From assembly GCA_963716125.1 (NCBI GenBank), contig OY970294.1, positions 2,542,001 to 2,606,000 of the forward strand: DNA of 64,000 nucleotides, written 5' to 3'. The translations under genes were made by a program, and so were the position numbers. Positions within the stretch are counted from its first letter, which is position 1. The number at the start of each line of letters is the position of its first letter. The DNA is from Acidiluteibacter sp963716125. Its GTDB lineage: Bacteria; Bacteroidota; Bacteroidia; Flavobacteriales_E; Vicingaceae. This document shows, piece by piece, positions 34,601 through 43,240 of the stretch. The notes beneath the pieces were generated by a model. That model searched no databases, was not told the origin of the DNA, and saw nothing but the letters and a program-made list of their open reading frames with translations.

Positions 34601-35957
34601 AATTAGAAGAAGGAAAAGTATTTATAGTGGCAATAATAGTTATAACACTATCACATCCTAGACTATTTGGAATTATATCTGTGTAAGTGCCTGAATTATA
34701 CCATGTATAATTTCCGCTTGGAGAAATAATACTGTCACAAGCAGTTAAACTTCTGCTTGAAAATGTATTAAAACAGGGAGGAGAAAATATTAAAGATCCC
34801 ATTTGTGCAGCACCTAATCCACCACCTGTACTCGGGAAACTTGTAAATGCAGAGTTTGAAATTTTTATTTTAAATAGAGTTCCATAAATATTGGAATTGT
34901 TATCAAAAGGCGTTAAACCATATAAAAACCCATTGTATTCAATGACGTTTCCTGATGGATTACGACCATTTGGAGTAACACCAAATGAATGTTTAATAGT
35001 TTGAGAATTAGTATTTATATTATGAGCAAACAAAGTACCAAAATTACTAACTCCTCCTCTTGACGTCATTCCATATAAAGTATCGGCAACCTGAAGCAAA
35101 CTTCCTTGTGGATAATTACCTGTTGTATTTTTGAAATTAAATACTCTAGTTAAATTATTAGCATCAATATTATAACTAAAAATAGTACCTCTATTAAAAC
35201 TACCGCCTCTATAAGTCATACCATAGAGAAGACCATTATCAGCTTGAATTAAACTTCCTTTTGGATTACTTCCTTTAGGTGTACCATTAAAGTTAAATTT
35301 TACAGTTAAATTATTACTAACAATATCATATTCAAATAATACTCCATCATTATTTATCCCACCAAATTCTGTTAATCCATATAATTTACCATTTGCAGCC
35401 TGAAATAAGCTTCCTTTAGGGTTACTCCCATTTATTGAATCAAAATCAATTTTTTTTGTAACTATCCCTGTTGCTGTATCTAATTCAAAAAGCACTCCTA
35501 AACCGTTAACTCCACCATTAGAAGTCATGCCAAACAATTTACCATTGTATGGTGCAGAAACATTTCCATTATTAACTTCTATTAAATTACCTTCAGGATT
35601 AGAACCATTAATGCTGCCATCAAAATCTAGAATTTTAGTGTACGTATAAGGACTTTTTTTATTTATTTTAAATAAAACTCCTCTCGAATTTACCCCACCT
35701 GTACTTGTCATTCCATATAGAAAATTATTACTTGCTAATACTAAATCTCCTTTTGGTGTGGATCCATTTAACGGAGGATTTCCAAAACCTCTATATAAAC
35801 CAAAAGCATTTGTATTAGGATTATAAATAAATATAGACCCATTAAGGGTACCAATAGCCTGCCCGTCTGAAGCAGTAGCCCACATTAAAGGGTTTTGAGA
35901 AAAACTATTTAAAGCGAATGCAATTAAAAAAAATAAAGTGTAAGCGTTTTTCTTCAT
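31665..35957 (-). CDS. Giant T9SS adhesin-like protein with HYR repeats and CHU_C end (downstream copy)
   Basis: 1,430 residues. Signal peptide of about 20 residues (ALNSFSQ), then GxxYGMTSxGG repeats (about 25-370, choice-of-anchor/propeller-like), a segment with SPSGNYTWYNSGTYTDIIPN, five cadherin-like sandwich repeats each opening with DTIKPxA, three HYR domains (NCPANIVEYATSTNCTATV is typical), PKD-like repeats, and a gliding-motility-type C-terminal domain (IPTAFTPNNDGFNDTWKFEN ... YYWIINLYKSDGEKE), the type B T9SS signal. Probable surface adhesin secreted with the help of the PorP/SprF gene 5 bp downstream. Confidence 0.88.
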   Translation of the reverse strand: MKKNAYTLFFLIAFALNSFSQNPLMWATASDGQAIGTLNGSIFIYNPNTNAFGLYRGFGNPPLNGSTPKGDLVLASNNFLYGMTSTGGVNSRGVLFKINKKSPYTYTKILDFDGSINGSNPEGNLIEVNNGNVSAPYNGKLFGMTSNGGVNGLGVLFELDTATGIVTKKIDFDSINGSNPKGSLFQAANGKLYGLTEFGGINNDGVLFEYDIVSNNLTVKFNFNGTPKGSNPKGSLIQADNGLLYGMTYRGGSFNRGTIFSYNIDANNLTRVFNFKNTTGNYPQGSLLQVADTLYGMTSRGGVSNFGTLFAHNINTNSQTIKHSFGVTPNGRNPSGNVIEYNGFLYGLTPFDNNSNIYGTLFKIKISNSAFTSFPSTGGGLGAAQMGSLIFSPPCFNTFSSRSLTACDSIISPSGNYTWYNSGTYTDIIPNSLGCDSVITIIATINTFPSSNLSISILDQVSCAGANDGKLKANIITSTNPPYNFIWNNAVNTAINNGLLSGTYSVIARDGNGCMAYDTIFLGVLDTIKPTAITQNDTIYLNALGSANVSISAIDNGSNDNCGGTSGIDSTSLSKTSFSCADIGNNTVYLKVFDASGNRDSASAIVTVVDTIKPIAIPKNNYKLYLDVTGNVSLTAAGLDSISSDNCSIVSIILSKTSFNCSNVGNNSVSFRVVDGSSNDSIVLTNVIVIDSIKPLARVKNIYTAYLDILGSVSVSANDVDSLSNDSCGIDTLILRKTSFDCTNIGLNSIKFIAKDINGNADSTTAVVEILDTIAPTANVQNATLYLNNINGKVNFDASGFNNGSIDNCGIDTIQVIPDNFDCSNVGANTVILRVRDVNGNITITSATAFVLDTIKPKIINCPANIVEYATSTNCTATVIWPTITAVDTCGVDSLVSNFPSGFTFSRGTTVVQYIAYDPSMNTDTCSFTVTIIDTISPIISNVPANIVQNNDVGQCSAVVNWLALAANDNCVVNSLVGNFASGASFPVGTTIVQYIATDASMNTDTIQFTVTINDLEKPKIVCQADTTVCSAIVNYSIPTATDNCSGVTLTRISGLASGSTFPIGTTTIMYEVVDASNNKDTCSFDITVLQIATTPFAGKDTAICDNQLKLNANTPSVGNGLWTAVNGSVNFADPTDSKTIVSGLSIGNNTLIWSITNGNCVPLRDTIIIKVFGNPMANAGADISLCDGKIINLNATAANVGNGIWTVLSGSANFVDATLFNTSANGFTRGTNQLVWTVITANCGSAADTLNIIYGDKLIADAGEDKTIFVGGSTQLNVTANDIIATYLWTPTTGLNNAFIQNPIASPITSTDYIVNVIATSGCTGSDTVSVKVSEFLTIPTAFTPNNDGFNDTWKFENLFNIDKVEVVVYNNFGNKVYQSKDYLNDNKGFWDGTYNGELLAVGSYYWIINLYKSDGEKEMINGIVSILR
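32697..33640. repeat. Homogenised tract shared with 37027-37972
   Basis: About 945 bp almost identical to the matching part of the upstream adhesin gene, while DNA on both sides is clearly diverged. It covers one cadherin-like repeat and the HYR domains. Read together with its partner it suggests recent gene conversion between the two adhesin genes. Confidence 0.8.
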
Positions 35958-36006
35958 TAGTTTTTTTGTAATAGTAAGTTTAAATACTTTGATAAAAAGT
36001 TAAATT

Positions 36007-39000
36007 TTATCTTAAAATACTTACAATTCCATTAATTAATTCTTTCTCTCCATTGGGCTGATAGATATTCACCATCCAATAATAAGAACCAACAGGAAGT
36101 ATTTCTCCATTAAATTTACCATCCCATGGTGTTACATAATCCAATGATTTAAAAACTTCATTTCCAAAGTTATTATAAACCACTACTTCTATTTTACTCA
36201 AACTTGATAAATTCTCAAATTTCCAAATGTCATTAAAACCATCATTGTTAGGTGTAAATGCGGTAGGTATAGTTAAAAGTTCTGATACTCTTACCCAAAC
36301 TGTATCACTAGCAGTACATCCTCCAATAGAAGTTAGGTTAACAATGTATTCAATACTTGTAGTAGGATTTGCAACTGGATTTTTAATTGTTGCATTATTT
36401 AAACCAGTAGCTGGTGTCCATAAATAAGTAGCAATTGAATCGTTAGATATAACATTTAATTGGGTTGATCCTCCTAAAAAGATGGTTTGATCTGCACCTG
36501 CATCAGCAGTTAATTGCAAACCATATTTAACTATTAAAGTATCTGAGTCTGATCCACAATTTGCTGTATTAATTGTCCATACTAATATGTTGACACCTGT
36601 GGCAAAACCACTTGCAGAAGTATTAAAAGCTGTAGAATCTGCAAAGCTTGCAGTACCACTTATAATTTTCCACACGCCATTTCCAACGTTTGGAGCGGTG
36701 GCATTTAAATTAACTGAAGTTCCACTACAAATAGAAATATCTGTACCAGCATTTGCAATAGGGTTTCCTTGTACCTTCACAATTATCGTATCCGAAATAG
36801 GTGCACAATTTCCATTGGTAATTGTCCACACTAAAGTATTTAAACCTAAACTTAAAGTATTTGCAACAGTTTTAGGGTCAGTTGAATTTAAGAAATTAAT
36901 AGCTCCATTTGGAGAACTCCAATTCCCTGTTCCTATTGTTGCAACATTAGCATTTAATCGAATGCGAAGATCGCATATAGTGGTATCTTTCCCAGCAATT
37001 GGAAAAGTAGGTGAAGGTAAAACAGTGATATCAAATGAACAAGTATCTTTATTATTACTAGCATCTATAGCTTCATACATAATTGTGGTGGTTCCAATTG
37101 GAAAAGTAGATCCACTAGCTAATCCTGAAATTCTTGTTAAGGTAACTCCGCTGCAATTATCAGTCGCTGTTGGAATACTATAATTCACAATAGCACTACA
37201 AACTGTTGTATCTGCCTGACAAACAATTTTTGGTTTTTCTAAATCATTGATAGTTACCGTAAATTGAATTGTATCTGTATTCATAGACGCATCAGTAGCA
37301 ATATATTCTACAATAGTAGTTCCTATTGGGAAAGAAGCGCCTGATGCATAATTTCCTACTAATGAATTCACAACGCAATTATCATTTGCAGTAAGTGCTA
37401 ACCAGTTTACAACCGCTGAGCATTGGCCTACATCATTATTCTGTACAATATTGGCAGGTACATTTGAAATAATTGGAGAAATGGTATCTATAATTGTAAC
37501 AGTAAAACTACATGTATCTGTATTCATAGATGGATCATAAGCTATATATTGAACTACTGTAGTTCCCCTCGAAAAAGTAAAACCACTTGGAAAATTACTA
37601 ACCAACGAATCTACTCCACAAGTATCAACAGCAGTAATAGTTGGCCAAATAACAGTAGCCGTACAATTGGTACTAGTAGCATATTCAACAATATTAGCTG
37701 GACAATTGATAATTTTTGGTTTGATGGTGTCTAATACAAATGCTGTAGCAGATGTTATAGTAATATTGCCATTTACATCTCTCACTCTTAATATTACTGT
37801 ATTTGCTCCAACATTTGAGCAATCAAAATTATCTGGTATTACCTGAATGGTGTCAATCCCACAATTATCTATGGAGCCATTGTTAAACCCTGAAGCGTCA
37901 AAGTTTACTTTGCCATTTATATTATTTAAATATAAAGTCGCATTTTGAACATTAGCAATTGGAGCAATTGTATCTTTAATTTCAATTATAACTTTTGCAG
38001 TATCTATATTGTTTGAAGAATCTCTAACTATAAAGTTTACTGTATTTAACCCTATGTCTATACAATTGAATAGAGTTTGTGCAAGAATCATCGTATCCAA
38101 ACCACAATTATCACTTGAAGATGAATCAACATCATTGGCACTAATAGTAACCAATCCATTACTATCAAGATAGGCAACGTATAGATTCTTAACCCTAGCT
38201 TTGGGGTTAAGAGTATCCAATATAGTTAAAGTAGAATTTAGTGTAGTGGTATTTCCACTTTTATCAATAGCAGTTACTGTAAATGGGTTTGATCCTATAT
38301 CACTGCAATTATAATTGTATTTAGACAAATAAATAGTATCCACTACTCCACCATCAAAAAGTGTAGAATAAGCATCCATCACATTAAAAGTGGCATTACC
38401 CAATGAATTTAAGAAAATGGTTGGAGTGGTTAATACTAAGGTTGGTGGTATAGTATCCAATACAAAAGCAGTTTTAACATTGGTTCTAGTATTTCCTGAA
38501 GCATCTTTAATAGTGATAGTAATTAAATTGCTTCCTAAATCAGCTGCTCCAAATGAAGTTTTGCTTGCAGTAAAAGATGTAATTCCACAATTATCTGTAG
38601 AACCATTATTAAATGCAGATGCTAAAATAGTGGCATTGCCTAAGGAGTCTAAATACACATTTACATTTTGAGTATTGGCAGTGGGTTTTATATTATCAAT
38701 TACTCTAATATTGGTAAGAATAGAATCCTTATTCCCACTATTATCAATAACTTTAAACCACACATTATTATTTCCGAGATTAGTGCAATTAAAAGATGTT
38801 TTGAAAAGTACTCGAGATACTATACTACAATTATCAGAACTACTTGAGTCTATAGTTGCTGCAGTTACACTAGCATTTCCCAATGCATTTAAATAAATTT
38901 TATAGTTTATTTTAGCTTTTGCTTGAGGTTTGATTGTATCTAATACTGTAACTACTGAAACCGCAGTGTCTTTATTTCCACTATCATCGGTTACAATTAA

Positions 39001-40755
39001 ATTTACATTATTCGTTCCTAAATTAGTACAATTAAAAGATGATTTTGAAATATTGTATCCTGATATCGAACAATTATCTAAACTTCCATTTTCAATCAGA
39101 GCGAAAGGTAAATTTGCACTACCCACCCCATTTAAATATATAGTGGGATTTGCTACAACTGCTGTTGGTGGTATCGTATCTTGTTCAATAACCTTAGCAG
39201 AATCTATAGCTTTACAATTTTGACCATTGGTTATAGTTACATAATAAGTTCCAGGTGATAAGCCAGTTATTGTTGATGTAGTTGCTGCATTACTCCATAT
39301 ATAAGAATATGGCCCAAGAACTGGACCAGATAAATTAACTTGTAATTTCCCATTAGTACCAGAAGGACAAGTTACATTGGTGATATCAATACCAACTTGA
39401 CTAGATGGGAAAGTTCCGTAAGTATAATTAATGGTAAGTATACTATCACAACCTGCGGCATTAGGTATTATATCATTGTAAGTTCCTGGTGTGTACCAAG
39501 TGTAAGAACCACTTGGAGAAACTAAACTATCACATCTTGAAATAGCTACAGTTGCAGAAGTATTACTACAAGTACTTACTTTTAATAAGGAAGTATAAGT
39601 TGGTTTTGAACCGATAACTGAACCGGAAGTTCCAACAAAAGTTTTTAAAACAGAATAATTTGATAGTAAGGTTTCATATTTAAATAGCACACCATCACTT
39701 GTAATACTAAAACCTGGCCCTTTTCCATTTTTAGTCATACCATATAAATTTCCTCCCAATTCAGTTAGTGTTCCCAGTGGAGAAAGACCATCATTTCCTA
39801 AAAAAACAAATTGTCTTAATTCATCATAACTATTTGTAGTAATATCAAAATTAAATAATGCACCTGATCCTCCAATAGAATTGTAAGCTAAACCATAAAG
39901 TTTTGTACCAATTTGAATTAGACTTCCTAAAGGTTCCTGACCTTTAAAACCTCCAGTTTCAAAATCGAACAGTTTACTAAATGTATTGGTGGAGATCACA
40001 TAACTAAAGAGAACTCCTTCACCTTGAGAACCTCCTTTTGAAGTGAGTCCATATAATTTCCCATTTGTTGCTTCAAATAAACTTCCATAAGGTGCTGCAC
40101 CTCTTGGAGTGTTTTTAAAATCTAATTTTTTAGTTAAAACGTTCGAAATAGGGTCATATTCAAACAAGGTGCCGTCAAAGTTTATACCGCCTTTTCTGCA
40201 TAATCCATAAAGTTTTCCATTTGCTGCTTCAATTAAATTTCCATAAGGACTTGCGCCTGTAGGCACTTCATCTAGATTTACTTTTACTGTATAAACTGAT
40301 GTGATAGGATCAAACTCAAAGATTACTCCATAACCTAAAGAACCACCTTCGGAAGTCATACCGTAGAGTTTTCCATTAGAGGCTTGCACTAATCCACCAA
40401 AAGGAGTCTCTCCATTAGTACCATTAAAATGAAGAACTATACTCAACAAACTTGTTGTAAAATCGTATTTATATATAGTTCCATTATTACTAGTACCTCC
40501 TTTTTTAGCCATGCCATAGATATTTCCATCTATTGCTCTAACCAAACTTCCCTCTGGATTTTCACCAGTAGCTGAATTACTAAAAGTACCCTTTAGTGTA
40601 TAAGTGTTTGAAGGAGCAGGTGCATATACAAATAGCGCACCTTCGTCATTGGCTCCACCTCTAGAGGTAACTCCCCAAAGGTTGGTTTGTGAAATAAGCA
40701 AGTGACTAAAGAAAAAAGCTATACTAAATATATAAAGATGTAAATATCTCTTCAT
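36007..40755 (-). CDS. Giant T9SS adhesin-like protein with HYR repeats and CHU_C end (upstream copy)
   Basis: 1,582 residues from the ATG at 40755 (MKRYLHLYIFSIAFFF..LLISQ signal peptide); an upstream ATG in frame would bury the signal peptide behind 13 residues. Same architecture as the downstream paralogue: GxxYGMTSxGG repeats, SPSGSYTWYTPGTYNDIIPN, about six cadherin-like DTIPPTA repeats, HYR domains, PKD-like repeats and a CHU_C-type end (TAFTPNNDGFNDIWKFEN). It has one more cadherin-like repeat. First gene of a four-gene unit: adhesin, adhesin, PorP/SprF, OmpA-PD40. Confidence 0.88.
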   Translation of the reverse strand: MKRYLHLYIFSIAFFFSHLLISQTNLWGVTSRGGANDEGALFVYAPAPSNTYTLKGTFSNSATGENPEGSLVRAIDGNIYGMAKKGGTSNNGTIYKYDFTTSLLSIVLHFNGTNGETPFGGLVQASNGKLYGMTSEGGSLGYGVIFEFDPITSVYTVKVNLDEVPTGASPYGNLIEAANGKLYGLCRKGGINFDGTLFEYDPISNVLTKKLDFKNTPRGAAPYGSLFEATNGKLYGLTSKGGSQGEGVLFSYVISTNTFSKLFDFETGGFKGQEPLGSLIQIGTKLYGLAYNSIGGSGALFNFDITTNSYDELRQFVFLGNDGLSPLGTLTELGGNLYGMTKNGKGPGFSITSDGVLFKYETLLSNYSVLKTFVGTSGSVIGSKPTYTSLLKVSTCSNTSATVAISRCDSLVSPSGSYTWYTPGTYNDIIPNAAGCDSILTINYTYGTFPSSQVGIDITNVTCPSGTNGKLQVNLSGPVLGPYSYIWSNAATTSTITGLSPGTYYVTITNGQNCKAIDSAKVIEQDTIPPTAVVANPTIYLNGVGSANLPFALIENGSLDNCSISGYNISKSSFNCTNLGTNNVNLIVTDDSGNKDTAVSVVTVLDTIKPQAKAKINYKIYLNALGNASVTAATIDSSSSDNCSIVSRVLFKTSFNCTNLGNNNVWFKVIDNSGNKDSILTNIRVIDNIKPTANTQNVNVYLDSLGNATILASAFNNGSTDNCGITSFTASKTSFGAADLGSNLITITIKDASGNTRTNVKTAFVLDTIPPTLVLTTPTIFLNSLGNATFNVMDAYSTLFDGGVVDTIYLSKYNYNCSDIGSNPFTVTAIDKSGNTTTLNSTLTILDTLNPKARVKNLYVAYLDSNGLVTISANDVDSSSSDNCGLDTMILAQTLFNCIDIGLNTVNFIVRDSSNNIDTAKVIIEIKDTIAPIANVQNATLYLNNINGKVNFDASGFNNGSIDNCGIDTIQVIPDNFDCSNVGANTVILRVRDVNGNITITSATAFVLDTIKPKIINCPANIVEYATSTNCTATVIWPTITAVDTCGVDSLVSNFPSGFTFSRGTTVVQYIAYDPSMNTDTCSFTVTIIDTISPIISNVPANIVQNNDVGQCSAVVNWLALTANDNCVVNSLVGNYASGASFPIGTTIVEYIATDASMNTDTIQFTVTINDLEKPKIVCQADTTVCSAIVNYSIPTATDNCSGVTLTRISGLASGSTFPIGTTTIMYEAIDASNNKDTCSFDITVLPSPTFPIAGKDTTICDLRIRLNANVATIGTGNWSSPNGAINFLNSTDPKTVANTLSLGLNTLVWTITNGNCAPISDTIIVKVQGNPIANAGTDISICSGTSVNLNATAPNVGNGVWKIISGTASFADSTAFNTSASGFATGVNILVWTINTANCGSDSDTLIVKYGLQLTADAGADQTIFLGGSTQLNVISNDSIATYLWTPATGLNNATIKNPVANPTTSIEYIVNLTSIGGCTASDTVWVRVSELLTIPTAFTPNNDGFNDIWKFENLSSLSKIEVVVYNNFGNEVFKSLDYVTPWDGKFNGEILPVGSYYWMVNIYQPNGEKELINGIVSILR
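37027..37972. repeat. Homogenised tract, partner of 32697-33640
   Basis: The identity begins near TCAAATGAACAAGTATC and ends near GGAGCAATTGTATCT. Within it only scattered differences are visible (for example GCAAGTGC versus GTAAGTGC). Confidence 0.8.
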
Positions 40756-41012
40756 AGAATAATTTTTAAAAATAGGATACGGAAAAAAGACCAATATGGT
40801 TCTGTAGAGTTTGGGTTTTGCATGAAATTTTATAATAGTGTATTTGGTTCATTCAAAGAAAGCAATAAAAACCTTAATAATTGGTAAAACTATAACAAAT
40901 ATAAGGGCTGATATGAAAATAATTACTGAATGGGTATATTATTCAGACAAAAGGCATAAAAAATGTATTTAAAAAGAAAACAAAAAATGATGTATTTTTT
41001 TACATAGAATAT

Positions 41013-41020
41013 TACTTTTG
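41013..41020 (+). promoter_or_regulatory. Bacteroidota-type -7 promoter element for the ClC gene
   Basis: TACTTTTG fits TAnnTTTG and lies 19 bp before the TTG start; a T-rich stretch (TTTTTTT at about 40995-41001) could serve as the -33 region. The very short leader is consistent with starts lacking a Shine-Dalgarno sequence. Confidence 0.4.
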
Positions 41021-41039
41021 AATTTTTAAAAATATTGTT

Positions 41040-42305
41040 TTGAAGATTAAAAAGCGCAAAAAACTCATTCAATCCTTAAGTATCTTGGATCATCCCATCC
41101 GGTTTAATCCATTTGTATTTAGTCGAATGTTTTTTTTATGGGCATTATTGGGTTTAATAAGTGGTTTAATTGCAGGAGCCTATTGGTTAGTATTAGATTT
41201 TATAATTGAGCACACTTCTCAGTTTAGCGGATGGGAAGTTATTCCTATTATGTCATTTGCTGGTTTAGCTGCAGGTCTTATCATACATTTTTTTGGTGAT
41301 CCTGGCGAAATGGATTTAATTGTGAATAATATTCGATTCAAAAAAGGCAAACTCGACCCTAAAAACAATTTCTCAATGATTGTCTCTTCCCTACTTTGTG
41401 TGGGTGCAGGTGGAAGCTTAGGCCCTGAATCTCCTTTGGTTCAAGTTACAGGCTCTACAGGAACTTGGTTGGGTAAAATATTTCGATTAAAAGGTGAAGA
41501 ATTACGGTCTTTGAGTATTGCAGGCATGGCTTCAGGTTTTACTTCTCTATTTGGTGCACCATTGGGTGGTAGTTTATTTTCTTTAGAAATTTTGCATCAC
41601 AAACATGCCGTAGAATATTACAAAGCTATTATGCCTGCTTTTGTAGCCAGCTGTTTTAGTTATATCATATTTGCTTTAATTATTCAATTGGGTATTGGTC
41701 CACAATGGAATTTATCTACATATGAAATGGTTGATAAATTTGATTTTGTTTATGCCGTTCTTTTTGCCCTTTTAGCCACTGCAGTAGGATGGGGATTTAT
41801 AACTATTACTAAATTTTTAAAAGATCAATTTAGAAAATTAAAGACGCCTATTTACATCAAAACTTTGATTGGCGGAATTATTTTAGGTGTTTTAGCTTAT
41901 TATTATCCTTTAAGTAGATACTTTGATCATTATGAAATCAGTGAATTATTAAACAAATCTTCCACATTAGATTATCTATTTATTTTATTGATTATCAAAA
42001 TAATTGCTATTGCTATCACAGTTACTTCAGGTTGGAGAGGTGGATTTATTATTCCTTTATTTTTTGTGGGTGCTTGTTTAGGATTAATTATTCATCAGTT
42101 TATTCCGTCAGTTAGCTTATCATTAGCAGTAGTGAGTTGCATGGCAGCTATTAATTCTTGTGTTACTAGAACTCCTATGAGCACCACTATTTTATTAGTC
42201 ACATTAACTGGATTTTCATCATTAATTCCTGTGTTGTTTGCAAGCTTAACTGGTTACTTTTTTGCACCGAGAATTCCTTTTATTTCTTCTCAAAAAGAGG
42301 ATTAA
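41040..42305 (+). CDS. ClC family chloride channel / H+-Cl- antiporter
   Basis: 421 residues with about ten hydrophobic segments. Contains the selectivity motif GAGGSLGPESPLVQ (123-136) with gating glutamate E130, and SGWRGGFIIPLFFVGACLG near 330, both hallmarks of ClC proteins. Glu at GPE is compatible with proton-coupled exchange, though the second (inner) proton glutamate was not located. The start is the TTG at 41040; the next in-frame ATG is at residue 30, immediately before the first membrane helix, and remains possible. Stands alone between divergent neighbours. Confidence 0.88.
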   Translation: MKIKKRKKLIQSLSILDHPIRFNPFVFSRMFFLWALLGLISGLIAGAYWLVLDFIIEHTSQFSGWEVIPIMSFAGLAAGLIIHFFGDPGEMDLIVNNIRFKKGKLDPKNNFSMIVSSLLCVGAGGSLGPESPLVQVTGSTGTWLGKIFRLKGEELRSLSIAGMASGFTSLFGAPLGGSLFSLEILHHKHAVEYYKAIMPAFVASCFSYIIFALIIQLGIGPQWNLSTYEMVDKFDFVYAVLFALLATAVGWGFITITKFLKDQFRKLKTPIYIKTLIGGIILGVLAYYYPLSRYFDHYEISELLNKSSTLDYLFILLIIKIIAIAITVTSGWRGGFIIPLFFVGACLGLIIHQFIPSVSLSLAVVSCMAAINSCVTRTPMSTTILLVTLTGFSSLIPVLFASLTGYFFAPRIPFISSQKED

Positions 42306-42380
42306 TCAAATAAAAAGAATAATTCTATATTTTTTAAATTATTTCAAATTTTAGTTATTTAATTAAATATCAAACATAAA

Positions 42381-42431
42381 AACGTTTACAAACGACAACA
42401 AACGAATGTTAAACAACTAATAAACGTTTAC
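42381..42431 (+). promoter_or_regulatory. Direct repeats upstream of ssb
   Basis: AACGTTTAC occurs at 42381-42389 and 42423-42431, each followed by a similar ACAAACGAC / TACCGAC tail, spaced 42 bp (about four helical turns). The core AACGTT is palindromic. It lies 72 bp or more before the ssb start and may be an operator; no regulator is known from this sequence. Confidence 0.4.
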
Positions 42432-42502
42432 TACCGACTAAAACTTTTGCATCGTCTCACCTTTGCCTCGAAATAATTCACAAATCATTAAAACAAATTA
42501 TT

Positions 42503-42841
42503 ATGAGTACTTTAAGAAACAGTGTTAATTTAATCGGAAATTTAGGTGCAAAACCAGAATTTAAACAATTAGAGAATAGTAATGCAGTAGCACGTATGTC
42601 TATAGCAACTACAGAAACGTATAAAAATGCGAAGGGTGAGCGAATTCAAGATACTACATGGCATCAATTGGTTGCATGGGGAAAAACTGCAGAGATTGCT
42701 GAAAAATATTTAGATAAAGGCAGTGAGTTGGCCGTGAAAGGTAAATTAATTAATCGCTCTTATGAAGATAAGGATGGAGTTAAAAAATACATCACAGAAG
42801 TGCAAGTGAGCGAAATTGTAATGTTGGGCGGCAAAGCTTAA
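42503..42841 (+). CDS. ssb: Single-stranded DNA-binding protein, short form
   Basis: 112 residues comprising one OB fold: begins RNSVNLIGNLGAKPEFK, then ARMSIATTETYKNAKGE and TTWHQLVAWGKTAEIAEKYL, all standard SSB text. The sequence ends at EVQVSEIVMLGGKA, so the flexible linker and acidic C-terminal tip that normally recruit partner proteins are absent. Short SSBs of this kind occur in Bacteroidota; whether another full-length ssb exists in the genome is not visible. A terminator follows 13 bp after the stop. Confidence 0.92.
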   Translation: MSTLRNSVNLIGNLGAKPEFKQLENSNAVARMSIATTETYKNAKGERIQDTTWHQLVAWGKTAEIAEKYLDKGSELAVKGKLINRSYEDKDGVKKYITEVQVSEIVMLGGKA

Positions 42842-42854
42842 TCCACCATTACTC

Positions 42855-42897
42855 AAAAAAAGGTCAACTCCAGTCAATGGTTTTGACCTTTTTTTTT
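42855..42897 (+). terminator. Intrinsic terminator after ssb
   Basis: Stem AAAAAAAGGTCAA paired with TTGACCTTTTTTT, loop of about 15 bases, and a T-run on the 3' side (A-run on the other), so it could work in both directions. Confidence 0.85.
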
Positions 42898-42930
42898 ACC
42901 TTAAGATAATTTCCGATTTAAATAAAAATT

Positions 42931-43115
42931 AACCGCAAAGTGAGCAAAGAAGGCGCAAAGCACGCAAAGCTTTTTAATAAGCTAAGCCTGAAAGGCTGAT
43001 ATTATTGTAAAATGAGAATTGGAATATAAAACCCTGAAAGGGTGACACTAAAGAGAGTAAAATTCCCTCAACTTTCTTTGTGCTCTTCGTGAAAAACTTT
43101 GGGCCCTTTGTGGTT
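42931..43115. mobile_element. MITE-like element with nested hairpins, about 185 bp
   Basis: The left end AACCGCAAAGTGAGCAAAG and the reverse complement of the right end (AACCACAAAGGGCCCAAAG) match imperfectly over about 40 bases rich in GCAAAG words. Inside are AGCCT-GAA-AGGCT (about 42984) and ACCCT-GAA-AGGGT (about 43032), two hairpins of the same form with different, compensated bases. No ORF. The rest of 42898-43240 is AT-rich and must contain the promoter of the next gene. Confidence 0.6.
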
Positions 43116-43240
43116 CAATAAAAAATAAAATTAGTTTTGTCCTTATTGTTTTCAAATTTTAGCTGTTTAAAACATCTAAATCAATGCTATGATTCTCTAT
43201 CTTTTTTATGGAACTTTGATTCATCAATAAAAATCAAACC

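Noticed and set aside
32407..39223. Several 60-200-codon plus-strand frames opposite the adhesin genes
   Set aside because: Shadows of repeated, low-complexity coding; two are identical only because the tract below them is homogenised.
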